Origin: Ruminococcus sp. CAG:563
GTDB taxonomy: Bacteria; Bacillota; Clostridia; Oscillospirales; Acutalibacteraceae
Assembly (NCBI GenBank): GCA_000434915.1
Contig: FR882043.1
Coordinates: forward strand, 27,660-65,908
Length of the DNA: 38,249 nucleotides
Direction of reading: 5' to 3'
This document shows positions 24,202 through 31,767 of this stretch, one piece after another (within the stretch, counting starts at the first letter, position 1; each line of letters opens with the position of its first letter). A program made the translations under genes and the position numbers. The notes under the pieces are model-generated. The model had not been told where the DNA came from, did not search any database, and saw nothing but the letters and a program-made list of their open reading frames with translations.

Positions 24202-24684
24202 TTATTCATTTTTATCAATCAGCTCATCAAGCAACGCAGTGCAGCCGTCAAGGACATCTTTATATGTCACTTCAAAATTTCTCGAATACCACGGGTCGGC
24301 AACATCTCCTCCACGGGAGGTATAATCCATGAGCTTATGTATCTTTCGGTCGGGGTCAGTGCCAAAGATATAAAGCATATTTCTTATGTTTGCACTGTCC
24401 ATACCGACAAACAAATCATACTTGCCGTAGTCGTTTTTCTGAAGCTGAATCGCCCTCTTGCCGTCACATTTAAGTCCATGCTTTGCAAGCTCGGCTCTCG
24501 CCGGCGGATAAACCGGATTGCCGATTCCGTTCCAAATCTCCTCCGTGCTTGTTGCGGATGAAGCAATCTCAAATTTATACTCAATCCCCTGCTTTTTCAC
24601 AAGGTCTTTCATTATAAATTCCGCCATCGGACTGCGGCAGATATTGCCGTGGCAGACGAACATTATTCTAATTTTCGGTAACAT
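24202..24684 (-). CDS. Low-molecular-weight protein tyrosine phosphatase
   Basis: This 160-residue enzyme is a low-molecular-weight protein tyrosine phosphatase. The P-loop V-C-H-G-N-I-C-R-S (10-18) supplies the nucleophile C11 and phosphate-binding R17. The general acid is D130 in V-A-D-P-W-Y, and the family G-M-D-x-x-N block (95-99) is present. It dephosphorylates phosphotyrosine on cytoplasmic proteins, often those of bacterial tyrosine kinases that control polysaccharide synthesis. No such kinase or polysaccharide cluster is in the window. Length is normal. A terminator directly follows the stop. Confidence 0.95.
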   Translation of the reverse strand: MLPKIRIMFVCHGNICRSPMAEFIMKDLVKKQGIEYKFEIASSATSTEEIWNGIGNPVYPPARAELAKHGLKCDGKRAIQLQKNDYGKYDLFVGMDSANIRNMLYIFGTDPDRKIHKLMDYTSRGGDVADPWYSRNFEVTYKDVLDGCTALLDELIDKNE

Positions 24685-24698
24685 TTTTTCACCGCCGT

Positions 24699-25598
24699 TT
24701 ATTTAATCTCAACGCCGTTCTCTATAAGACTGTCAATATCAATTTTTGTGTTGTGAAAATCGGCTTTAAAAGCCTGCTTTAAATTTTGCGCCTCAAATGA
24801 GGAAAGCATGCTGCAATTATAAAATGTTGAGCCATGCAGTTGATTAACATTTGCCGATAATTTAACGCATTCAAGCTCCGAACAGCTAAAAAAAGCATAG
24901 CTGCCTAGATATTCGACGCTGTCGGGAATCGTAATTTGTTTTAATTCGCCGCACTCAAAGAATGCACTGTCATCAATGCAGTTAAGCCTTTGAGGAAGTG
25001 CTATTTCCGATAACGCTTTGCAGCCGTGGAACGCGCCGTTGTCAATGCACAAAAGCGACTGTGGAAGGCTGACCTTTTCAAGCATCATGCAATTCTCGAA
25101 ACACGCTTCGCCGATATACTGTATACCATCATCAACCGTAACTTCCTTTAAGCTAATATTCGGCAGGAACTCACTTTTATCGAATCGGCAGGTTACGCCG
25201 ATGACCTCATGACCGTCAATAACGCTCGGAATCGTTACCGTAGAAGTGTCGCCGTTGTACTCGGTTATGAAAACCTTTTTGTTTTCAAAGAGCCGGTATT
25301 TAAAGTCGCCGTTCTCCCCTTCGGATACAAGGAAATTTTGATTATCCTCCGTGCCGAAATAATAGGTCGAAAAATAATCGCAAAGCGTTATATCCGGGTG
25401 ACTGTACTTTTCGGCGATGAACAGATAATCGTCCCATGTAAATTTATCGGAAATTTTTACGTTTTCCTTTTGAAAATTCACCGTTGCGATGTCGGTTGTT
25501 GAAGATCCCGTTGTCGTTTTATCATCAACATTCTGCGCACATGAAGTGAGAAAAATCATTGTTAAAAGCATGGACAGAAATACAATAATTCTTTTCAT
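24699..25598 (-). CDS. BspA-like leucine-rich-repeat lipoprotein (paralogue 2)
   Basis: This 299-residue lipoprotein has a signal ending in the lipobox L-T-S-C-A (Cys about 19), a Thr/Ser-rich linker, a shared F-T-W-D-D-Y-L segment and a DUF-like region up to about residue 120. Then come about five BspA-type LRR_5 repeats of 22-23 residues (patterns such as I-G-E-A-C-F-E-N-C, L-P-Q-S-L-L-C-I and I-P-D-S-V-E-Y-L-G-S-Y-A-F). Such repeats mediate surface binding. ATG 25598 follows GGGAGGAG, which lies in the last codons of the upstream paralogue. The longer in-frame start at 25625 would lie inside that gene. Its start and repeats show it arose by tandem duplication. Confidence 0.85.
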   Translation of the reverse strand: MKRIIVFLSMLLTMIFLTSCAQNVDDKTTTGSSTTDIATVNFQKENVKISDKFTWDDYLFIAEKYSHPDITLCDYFSTYYFGTEDNQNFLVSEGENGDFKYRLFENKKVFITEYNGDTSTVTIPSVIDGHEVIGVTCRFDKSEFLPNISLKEVTVDDGIQYIGEACFENCMMLEKVSLPQSLLCIDNGAFHGCKALSEIALPQRLNCIDDSAFFECGELKQITIPDSVEYLGSYAFFSCSELECVKLSANVNQLHGSTFYNCSMLSSFEAQNLKQAFKADFHNTKIDIDSLIENGVEIK

Positions 25599-25602
25599 TT
25601 TA

Positions 25603-26544
25603 TTACTCCTCCCTATCCAATGCAATATCCTTATCGTTCATCCAAATCATACCGTCGCCGAAATTTATTCCTGCGCTTTTAAAATCGGCAACATTGATTT
25701 TTGTTCCGCTCAATGCCGTTGCGTCCATCTCTGTCAGCGCTCTCGGAATATTGATATTCGCCAAATTTTTATCACGAAAGAAAGCCTCTTTTTCAATTCT
25801 GCAAACGGTTTCGGGGAGCATTACTTTTTCCGCATCGGCACACTCGGCAAAGCAGCCTGCCGAGATTTTTCTCAGCTTCGTCTTTGAAAGATCAAGAGTC
25901 TTGAGTTTTTTGCAGTCATAAAATGCACTGTCGCCGACTTCTTCCAGCGTCGAAGGAAAATTTATTTCCGTCAGGCTCTCCGAAAAACCGAACGCACCGC
26001 GAAAAATAACCGTCAAGCCCTCGTTCAAAACGACCTTTTTTATGCCATAGCAATAGTCAAAAGAACTACCGCTGATAAACAAAGTATTTGAACCTGTTTT
26101 TACAGTAATCTTCTTAGATTTAAAGCGGCTGCGAAAATCAATTTTACCTATTCCGACAACAGGATAACCGTCTATCGTGTCGGGAAAAACAATGTCCTTT
26201 TCATTGCCTGTATATTCTGAAATAACCGCCGTGTTGTTCTCATACACGTCGTATTTGAAGTCTCCGCTTTCCGCCGATTCCAGCTTAAATTTATCAATTA
26301 CAAAGAAATAGGCATTGAAATAGTTTTCTAAATCGACGATTACCGCTCCTTCGCTTTGAGCGTGCTTCAAATAATCATCCCAAGTGAAATTATCGGAGAT
26401 TTTCTTGCTGTCAATTTGAATTTTTTGTTCGGTTATGTCGGTTGTTGTGGACTCCGTTGTCGTTTTATCATCAACATTCTGCACACACGACGTCAGGAAA
26501 AATATTGTTAAAAGAAGGGATATAATCATGTTTAATTTTTTCAT
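25603..26544 (-). CDS. BspA-like leucine-rich-repeat lipoprotein (paralogue 1)
   Basis: This 313-residue lipoprotein is a paralogue of the gene directly downstream. The lipobox L-T-S-C-V gives Cys20, and the linker Q-N-V-D-D-K-T-T-T and the F-T-W-D-D-Y-L block are nearly identical to those of its partner. Four to five LRR_5-like repeats follow (F-R-G-A-F-G-F, V-G-D-S-A-F-Y-D-C, I-S-A-G-C-F-A-E-C, I-E-K-E-A-F-F). It is expected to be tethered outside the membrane and may bind host or mucus components; the ligand is unknown. Its stop lies four bases before the next ATG, so the pair is one transcript. Confidence 0.85.
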   Translation of the reverse strand: MKKLNMIISLLLTIFFLTSCVQNVDDKTTTESTTTDITEQKIQIDSKKISDNFTWDDYLKHAQSEGAVIVDLENYFNAYFFVIDKFKLESAESGDFKYDVYENNTAVISEYTGNEKDIVFPDTIDGYPVVGIGKIDFRSRFKSKKITVKTGSNTLFISGSSFDYCYGIKKVVLNEGLTVIFRGAFGFSESLTEINFPSTLEEVGDSAFYDCKKLKTLDLSKTKLRKISAGCFAECADAEKVMLPETVCRIEKEAFFRDKNLANINIPRALTEMDATALSGTKINVADFKSAGINFGDGMIWMNDKDIALDREE

Positions 26545-26620
26545 TTTTATTGCCCCTTTTACTTGTGTTGACCGGTTAAGTCAGATAAATTTGCTTTCGA
26601 GAAAGAATCTAATCAGCCTT

Positions 26621-26642
26621 GGGTCGATGTGGGCATCGACCC
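26621..26642. repeat. Short palindromic repeat, GGGTCGATG family (copy B)
   Basis: Identical to copy A in the core (GGGTCGATG-TGGG-CATCGACCC), with CCTT before and CCTACGAATTGT after. It lies between two lipoprotein genes. Confidence 0.85.
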
Positions 26643-26700
26643 CTACGAATTGTGCCGCTTATATTCTACAACTTATTAACATTTCGGAAATCAAAAGTAT

Positions 26701-27312
26701 TTATACAATCGCTCCGTCTTTTCCCATACACCAGATTCCGCCTTTATCGGGATATTTAGGTTGACTTTGAGAATCGAAATTATCATAATAATAATCCATA
26801 ATCTCTTTCTTTGTTACAATAATGTATTCAATTCCAACATTATCCTTTTTATCCTCATCCTTTAAAAAGAAATTGATAGCAACATAATACTCTGATTTAT
26901 CCGTCTTAGCCAAGACAACTACAGAAAAGGATTGCCGAAGAGTTTCACCGTAAGAAACATAATTATCTTCACCCGGTAAGCCTTCTTCATAATCAATAAA
27001 GTCTCCGTCGATATATTCAAACAAAATATCCATCTGCTTTTCAATATCACTTTCCGACTGGGAAGATTTTGAAATCAAATTTCTCAATTCTTCTCGATCT
27101 CTCCTATTGATAATGTTCAATATTTTTTCGGCATTTGTATTTGAATACCAATAGGCATTTCCGTTTAGCAATCTTGAAATATGATGTTTTTTTACGGTAA
27201 TACTTTCTTTAATTGGATAGTCATTATTTTGCGATGATGTGTTTGTAACATCTTTTGCGCACCCGGAAAACAACAAAACAATTATTCCGAGAATTATAAA
27301 AAATCTTTTCAT
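26701..27312 (-). CDS. DUF5104-like lipoprotein
   Basis: This 203-residue lipoprotein has a clear type II signal (hydrophobic I-I-L-G-I-I-V-L-L-F-S-G-C, Cys near residue 18). The mature region resembles the DUF5104 lipoproteins of Clostridia: a short helical domain with I-L-N-I-I-N-R-R-D-R-E-E-L-R-N-L-I, then a beta-rich part with acidic residues (E-G-L-P-G-E-D-N) and a C-terminal I-I-V-T-K-K-E-I. No catalytic motif is seen. ATG 27312 is preferred over 27333 because AGGAGG is correctly spaced for it. The third lipoprotein in a row, but not in sequence similarity to the LRR pair. Confidence 0.75.
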   Translation of the reverse strand: MKRFFIILGIIVLLFSGCAKDVTNTSSQNNDYPIKESITVKKHHISRLLNGNAYWYSNTNAEKILNIINRRDREELRNLISKSSQSESDIEKQMDILFEYIDGDFIDYEEGLPGEDNYVSYGETLRQSFSVVVLAKTDKSEYYVAINFFLKDEDKKDNVGIEYIIVTKKEIMDYYYDNFDSQSQPKYPDKGGIWCMGKDGAIV

Positions 27313-27443
27313 CCCGTATCCTCCTATTTTCAAAGCATATACCGATGTCGGGTTTCTGATTGCATCATATATGAATTCGGTTCATCAAACCGGTTAATTC
27401 CGCCCACATTGAAGAATATCCGAGATTGGTTTCTGCTGACCTT

Positions 27444-27465
27444 GGGTCGATGTGGTCATCGACCC
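27444..27465. repeat. Short palindromic repeat, GGGTCGATG family (copy C)
   Basis: GGGTCGATG-TGGT-CATCGACCC, flanked by CTGACCTT and CCTACGAATTGTTCGG. One spacer base differs from copies A and B. Confidence 0.85.
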
Positions 27466-27499
27466 CTACGAATTGTTCGGTTTTTGCACATCATCGTAG

Positions 27500-27521
27500 G
27501 GTGCGATGCCCACATCGCACC
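27500..27521. repeat. Short palindromic repeat, variant copy D in opposite orientation
   Basis: GGTGCGATG-CCCA-CATCGCACC is a perfect 9-bp inverted repeat. It reads as the complement of the family, with both stem halves changed together. It is preceded by TCGTAG, the complement of the CTACGA that follows copies B and C. Confidence 0.8.
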
Positions 27522-27566
27522 TTGAGAGTCTGATGAATATTGCTTCCGGCGCAGAAAAGCATCTTG

Positions 27567-27610
27567 CCTCCCATGCAGGGGAGGTGACTTCGGCGGTTTG
27601 TGCCGAAGTC
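27567..27610. repeat. Two adjacent inverted repeats downstream of copy D
   Basis: CCTCCC (27567-27572) pairs with GGGAGG (27579-27584). Directly after, GACTTCGGC (27586-27594) pairs with GCCGAAGTC (27602-27610). The first resembles the CCTCCCC hairpin beside copy A. On the minus strand they lie downstream of the isomerase gene, where they could stabilise mRNA or end transcription. Confidence 0.65.
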
Positions 27611-27652
27611 GGAAGGTTTAATTTTATTTTTATGGAAAAGTCGATTATCCTA

Positions 27653-28717
27653 TTACAATATCATCTCAAACTCGCCCATGGTGCCCTTTTTGAAATAGCT
27701 TTCGAGGTCATAGGGTGTGTAAATTCCCGTGTCGGTGACAACTCCGCTGACAAGCTCGGGCGGTGTTATGTCAAACGCCGGATAATAACCCTTGAGTCCG
27801 TCTGCGGCGGTCTTTACTCCCATAGCCTGAAGCACGAAATCGGGGTCACGCATCTCAATTTTAACCGTGTCGATCGTCGTGTGTCCTCTGTCCGGCGCAC
27901 CCGTTACGAAATACGGAATTCCCGTGTACTTCGCCGCAATAGCGATCTGATACGTACCGACCTTGTTGACAACGTGGCCGTCCATGCAGATAACGTCGGC
28001 CGCCGATGTGAAGACATCAACATTTTCTTTTTTCATTACAAACGCCGGCATATTGTCCGTGATAACGGTCGTGTCAAAGCCCATCTCATGGCAAACCGTC
28101 GCCGTCAGCCTTGCGCCCTGGAAATACGGCCTTGTCTCGGGGCAGAAAATTCTGACGTTGTTGCCCCTCTCTCTTGCTGCCTTGAGCATCATTCCGACTA
28201 TCGTTTCGCCGAAGCACTGGGTCATAACCGTTCCGTTCTGAGGAAACATGTCAACAAGATGTTCGGCAATGAGATTGATTTTTTTGTAGCGGAGATTGTT
28301 CGCTTCAATAGTGTGCTCAACGATTTTTTCGCTGACGTCCTCCCCTGCCGCAATCGCTTTCTTTGCCGCATCAAGGCAGCCGCCCGTGATGAGCGTCATA
28401 CGCTGAACGGTGGTCGGGCGTGCGTGCGAAATCGTATATGCCGCCTCGGTGAGGTAGCCGATCTGCTCCGCTTCTGACTTGTCCTTACATTCGTAAGCGG
28501 CAAGTGCCATACCCATTGCCGCCGCAGTGTACGGTCCTGCACTCTGTGTCACCATGTCCTTAATCGCCTGAGTGACCTCGTGATGATTCCTGCAGGTCAC
28601 GAACTCTACCTTTCTCGGGTAAATTCGGCGGTCAAGAATCCTCACCTCGCCGTTCTCGTACCATGCAACATTTTCATATCTCAGCATAAAAGCCAAGCCT
28701 TTGTCCATTCTTTCCAT
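27653..28717 (-). CDS. mtnA: MtnA-family (methylthioribose-1-phosphate isomerase-like) protein
   Basis: This 354-residue protein belongs to the eIF2B-alpha/MtnA family. MtnA isomerises 5-methylthioribose-1-phosphate to the ribulose form in methionine salvage. Supporting blocks are M-T-Q-C (C168 at the catalytic cysteine position), E-T-R-P-Y-F-Q-G-A-R-L-T-A (194-206), the A-A-D block with D241, and N-K-V-G-T (251-255). The conserved R-G-A-P-A stretch of classical MtnA is replaced by S-A-G-P-Y near residue 59-63, so the substrate may differ. ATG 28717 follows AGAGGT. The deaminase gene ends 11 bases upstream, supporting MTA, SAH or 5'-deoxyadenosine salvage. Confidence 0.8.
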   Translation of the reverse strand: MERMDKGLAFMLRYENVAWYENGEVRILDRRIYPRKVEFVTCRNHHEVTQAIKDMVTQSAGPYTAAAMGMALAAYECKDKSEAEQIGYLTEAAYTISHARPTTVQRMTLITGGCLDAAKKAIAAGEDVSEKIVEHTIEANNLRYKKINLIAEHLVDMFPQNGTVMTQCFGETIVGMMLKAARERGNNVRIFCPETRPYFQGARLTATVCHEMGFDTTVITDNMPAFVMKKENVDVFTSAADVICMDGHVVNKVGTYQIAIAAKYTGIPYFVTGAPDRGHTTIDTVKIEMRDPDFVLQAMGVKTAADGLKGYYPAFDITPPELVSGVVTDTGIYTPYDLESYFKKGTMGEFEMIL

Positions 28718-28728
28718 TGTGCTACCTC

Positions 28729-30021
28729 TTATTTATAAAGCTTCTCAACAGCCTTGTTAAACTCAAAATAAATCTTTTCCTTATCGAGTGTTTTATACTC
28801 GCCGTTTTCATAAAGAATCTTGCCGTCAACCATTGTCATTGAAACATCGCTGCTCTGTGCGGAATATGTCAGCAATGCCTTTTTGTCGAGTGCAGGCACC
28901 ATATGCGGTGCGTCAAGCGAAACGGCAATAATATCTGCCTTATTGCCGACCTTCAGCTCGCCGCAGTTCTCTCTGCGCTGAACCTTTGCACCGTTGACTG
29001 TTGCCATTTTGAGAACGGTATCTGCGTTCATGACCGTTGCGTCAAGCGTGTAGCCGTTATGAATTATCGAAGCGATGTGCATTTCCTCGAACATATCAAG
29101 ATTGTTGTTGCTTGAAGGGCCGTCAGTACCGAGTGCAACATTTATACCCATATCAATCATCTTGGGAACAGGGGCAAAGCCGCTTGCAAGCTTCATATTG
29201 CTGGTCGGGTTATGAACAACGCTCACTCCCTTGCGGCGGAACAGCTCCATGTCGCTTTCCGTCAGCCATACACAGTGAGCGGCAAAAGCGGAGGACTCAA
29301 ATGCACCGAGACTGTCAAACCACTCGGCAGGCGTTTTGCCATATCTCCCAATACACTCATCATGCTCCTTTTTTGTCTCCGAAAGGTGAATATGCAGGTT
29401 GCCGTTGTGTGCATTCATCTCGTCTATCAAGACCCTTGCCGTTCTCTCGTCACAGGTATATTCGGCATGAATACAATAATCAATCAAAACTCTTCCGTTA
29501 AATGTGTTATTGTATTTTTCGTAATACTCGATCGCTTCTCTCATTCTGTATGATTGCTCGGGCGTTTCATTCGGTTCGGCAGACAGGATGGGACGGGTGA
29601 CGTTTGCCTTCATACCCGACTCTCCGACAGCCTCAACATTCATTTGCGGTCCGTACATATCCGAAAAGCTGACCGTTCCTCCGGCAATCATCTCCAAAAG
29701 CGCAAGGTAGCTTCCTGCTTTGATTTCATCGTCCGTGAGTCTGTCCTCAATCGGAAATATCGTATCAAACAGCCACTGCTGAAGCGGCAGATCACTGCCA
29801 ATTCCGCGAAGAAGAACCATCGGACAATGGTTGTGACAGTTGATGAGTCCTGGCATGAGCAATTTACCGCTCATGTCCTTTATTTCATCGAATTCGCCTG
29901 TCGGCTTTTCTGTGCCGATGTAGCTTATCTTATCGCCGTCAACGGTGAGGAAAGCGTTTGAAAGCACGTTGAATTTTTCATCTCTTACAAGTATATCTGC
30001 GTTTTTAAAAAGAATTTTCAT
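28729..30021 (-). CDS. mtaD: 5-methylthioadenosine/S-adenosylhomocysteine deaminase (MtaD/SsnA type)
   Basis: This 430-residue cytoplasmic amidohydrolase deaminates MTA and/or SAH to the inosine forms; some relatives act on 5'-deoxyadenosine. The metal motif is N-C-H-N-H (61-65). Later come C-I-H-A-E-Y, the H-I-H-L-S-E-T-K-K-E block, A-A-H-C-V-W-L and the metal aspartate block L-G-T-D-G-P-S-S-N-N-N. The N- and C-terminal beta-sandwich halves are intact. GAGGCG precedes ATG 30021. It lies 12 bases after the HTH-lipase gene and 11 bases before the isomerase gene, so the three are one transcript. Confidence 0.92.
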   Translation of the reverse strand: MKILFKNADILVRDEKFNVLSNAFLTVDGDKISYIGTEKPTGEFDEIKDMSGKLLMPGLINCHNHCPMVLLRGIGSDLPLQQWLFDTIFPIEDRLTDDEIKAGSYLALLEMIAGGTVSFSDMYGPQMNVEAVGESGMKANVTRPILSAEPNETPEQSYRMREAIEYYEKYNNTFNGRVLIDYCIHAEYTCDERTARVLIDEMNAHNGNLHIHLSETKKEHDECIGRYGKTPAEWFDSLGAFESSAFAAHCVWLTESDMELFRRKGVSVVHNPTSNMKLASGFAPVPKMIDMGINVALGTDGPSSNNNLDMFEEMHIASIIHNGYTLDATVMNADTVLKMATVNGAKVQRRENCGELKVGNKADIIAVSLDAPHMVPALDKKALLTYSAQSSDVSMTMVDGKILYENGEYKTLDKEKIYFEFNKAVEKLYK

Positions 30022-30033
30022 TTGTTCGCCTCA

Positions 30034-31629
30034 TTAAAAAATATAATATTTCTTATCTCTCGGTTGAGAGTCGATCATCTTAAAAAGTGTGTCGTAGAAG
30101 TTGTGAGTCTCCTCTGCACCGACATTCATACCGATAACCGTTCCGTGGTCGCCGGGCAGGGTCGGCATAACGTTCCACTTGCCTTTTACGATATTCTCTG
30201 CGTCATATTCCTGATATTCGTCGCCGATCGGATATCTTGCCGAAACAACATTGACAAGCCCGTCGTTCGGAAGCCATGTTTCATCAATCTTGAAATCCGT
30301 TTTGGTGTTTGTCGAATATCTTCCCATGAGCGTTGCCGGAATAATCAGAACAGGAAGCGTTGAACTTTTCGGAATCTGCTTTCCGGTTAAAGCGCTCGTT
30401 TCTGTTGTGAGATATGAATATGAGAAATAATATATGTTGTCAACAAGCTTGATTTTCTTGTTCAATTCCTGTGCTCCGTCAGGCGAAAGGTCATATGCCG
30501 CATTGTCCGTTCCCTCGCTGAAAACGGTGTTGATAATCGACTCGGCTTGACTCTCCGTCGAAGCTCCGCTCATGCCGAACTGCTCAAGACGAAAATCATA
30601 GAAATCGCCGATCTGTGCCGACCTTGCAACTCCGCTTGCGGCGTAAACAAGGCCGAGAACAGTGTTGACAAGCTTGCCCTGATCTACAACATAGAAAAGT
30701 GTTGAGCCGTTATGAGGAGAACAAAGCGTTGTAACACTGTTTATCCAGTCCGCTTTACCGCCTGTGAAAAGACCTGATGTCTCATCACCCGTCGCCGCCT
30801 TTTCCGCCTCGTCACCGTATGCCATGAGTGAAGCAAGAAGTCTTACCGTCTCGCCGCCGAAGCTGTGGCCGATAACGTTAATCTTAATGCGCTGACCTCT
30901 CTTTGTCTTGCCGCCCCAGTTCTGCACAAGGGCATTCTCGGCAGTGTATTCCCTGCCGTATCTCTCGTGGCCGTGCTCCTTGCTGTGAGCCTCACCGTAG
31001 TCAACCTTTGTGCCCGTCAGCTCGGCATAAAGCTCACAGGTTCTGTCCCATGTGCTTGAAAAAGGACCGACCGAAGCAACGCTTACGCTGTAGCCCTCTG
31101 AATTAAGGTACTCGGCAAGATTACCGGTAGAGCTGCCCCAATAGGGTGAGGTTTGGTCAATCTGAGATTCGGGACCCCAGCCGCCGAGGCCGTGCACGAG
31201 CACATACGGATACTGAACCGGGTCTTCGCTTATCTTAGAGAGAAAAGCCGAATATCCGCCAAAGAAAAGCGGAGTTATCGCCGCAATGACAATACATGCG
31301 GCAACAACGATTGCAACAATCTTTTTGCCCGAAAGCTTATGCTTTTTCTTTTCGGTGTTCTCCGTCGGCGCATCGGCTGCTTGACTTTCCGGCTGCTTCT
31401 CCTGCTCATCATCGACAAAAACAGGCTCCTGTTCATCCTTCAAAAGAAAATCGGTTGAAACATCAAAGAGCTTTGCCATTGCAAGAACTTTTTCAGAATC
31501 CGGCAATGCCTTGCCCGACTCCCATTTTGAAACCGACTGACGGGAAACATTAAGCTTCTCCGCCAGCTCATCCTGCGACCATTCCTTATCATGGCGCAGT
31601 ATTTGAATCTTATCCGATATATTCATCAT
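30034..31629 (-). CDS. XRE helix-turn-helix, membrane segment and family I.5-type lipase fusion
   Basis: This 531-residue protein joins an XRE-type DNA-binding domain (about 5-60: W-S-Q-D-E-L-A-E-K-L-N-V-S-R-Q-S-V-S-K-W-E), an acidic Q/E linker (65-95), one membrane helix (103-125) and a lipase domain (140-525). The lipase has V-H-G-L-G-G (145-150), nucleophile S256 in G-H-S-F-G-G, W-L-P-N-D-G with D456, and D-H-G with H495. It also keeps all four zinc ligands known from Geobacillus family I.5 lipases (here D195, H215, H221 and D380). Topology predicts DNA binding inside and lipase outside. AAGGGG precedes ATG 31629; ATG 31626 is an alternative. It heads the mtaD-mtnA operon. Confidence 0.92.
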   Translation of the reverse strand: MMNISDKIQILRHDKEWSQDELAEKLNVSRQSVSKWESGKALPDSEKVLAMAKLFDVSTDFLLKDEQEPVFVDDEQEKQPESQAADAPTENTEKKKHKLSGKKIVAIVVAACIVIAAITPLFFGGYSAFLSKISEDPVQYPYVLVHGLGGWGPESQIDQTSPYWGSSTGNLAEYLNSEGYSVSVASVGPFSSTWDRTCELYAELTGTKVDYGEAHSKEHGHERYGREYTAENALVQNWGGKTKRGQRIKINVIGHSFGGETVRLLASLMAYGDEAEKAATGDETSGLFTGGKADWINSVTTLCSPHNGSTLFYVVDQGKLVNTVLGLVYAASGVARSAQIGDFYDFRLEQFGMSGASTESQAESIINTVFSEGTDNAAYDLSPDGAQELNKKIKLVDNIYYFSYSYLTTETSALTGKQIPKSSTLPVLIIPATLMGRYSTNTKTDFKIDETWLPNDGLVNVVSARYPIGDEYQEYDAENIVKGKWNVMPTLPGDHGTVIGMNVGAEETHNFYDTLFKMIDSQPRDKKYYIF

Positions 31630-31652
31630 TTTGCCCCTTTCAACTTCTTAGT

Positions 31653-31663
31653 AGACAATGTCT
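31653..31663. promoter_or_regulatory. Candidate operator AGACA-A-TGTCT
   Basis: A perfect 5-bp inverted repeat with a single central base lies just downstream of the predicted start. The half-site AGACA also forms part of the -35 element (TAGACA). This would suit autoregulation by the HTH domain encoded downstream; binding is inferred only. Confidence 0.4.
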
Positions 31664-31675
31664 GTTACATCAAGC

Positions 31676-31704
31676 ATTATACCAATTTTTTCATGTTATG
31701 TCTA
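31676..31704 (-). promoter_or_regulatory. Promoter of the lipase-mtaD-mtnA operon
   Basis: On the minus strand TAGACA (31704-31699) and TATAAT (31681-31676) have a 17-base spacer. The start should be near 31669. Confidence 0.75.
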
Positions 31705-31724
31705 TCAACTTGGGTTGTCTTTTT

Positions 31725-31755
31725 CAAAAAAGCGTGTAAACCTGAGTTTACACGC
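31725..31755 (-). terminator. Terminator of galK
   Basis: GCGTGTAAAC (31732-31741) and GTTTACACGC (31746-31755) form a perfect 10-bp stem with a 4-base loop, followed by TTTTTT on the minus strand. It begins 12 bases past the galK stop. Confidence 0.88.
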
Positions 31756-31767
31756 CTTGGAAATTAC

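Noticed and set aside
24021..24332. Open frame of 103 codons starting inside tRNA-Arg
   Set aside because: It runs through the tRNA, its terminator and the T-arm-like element; these RNA features explain the sequence better.
27506..28477. Plus-strand open frame of 323 codons
   Set aside because: It is antisense to the MtnA-like isomerase, whose protein has clear homology; the antisense frame is low in recognisable motifs.
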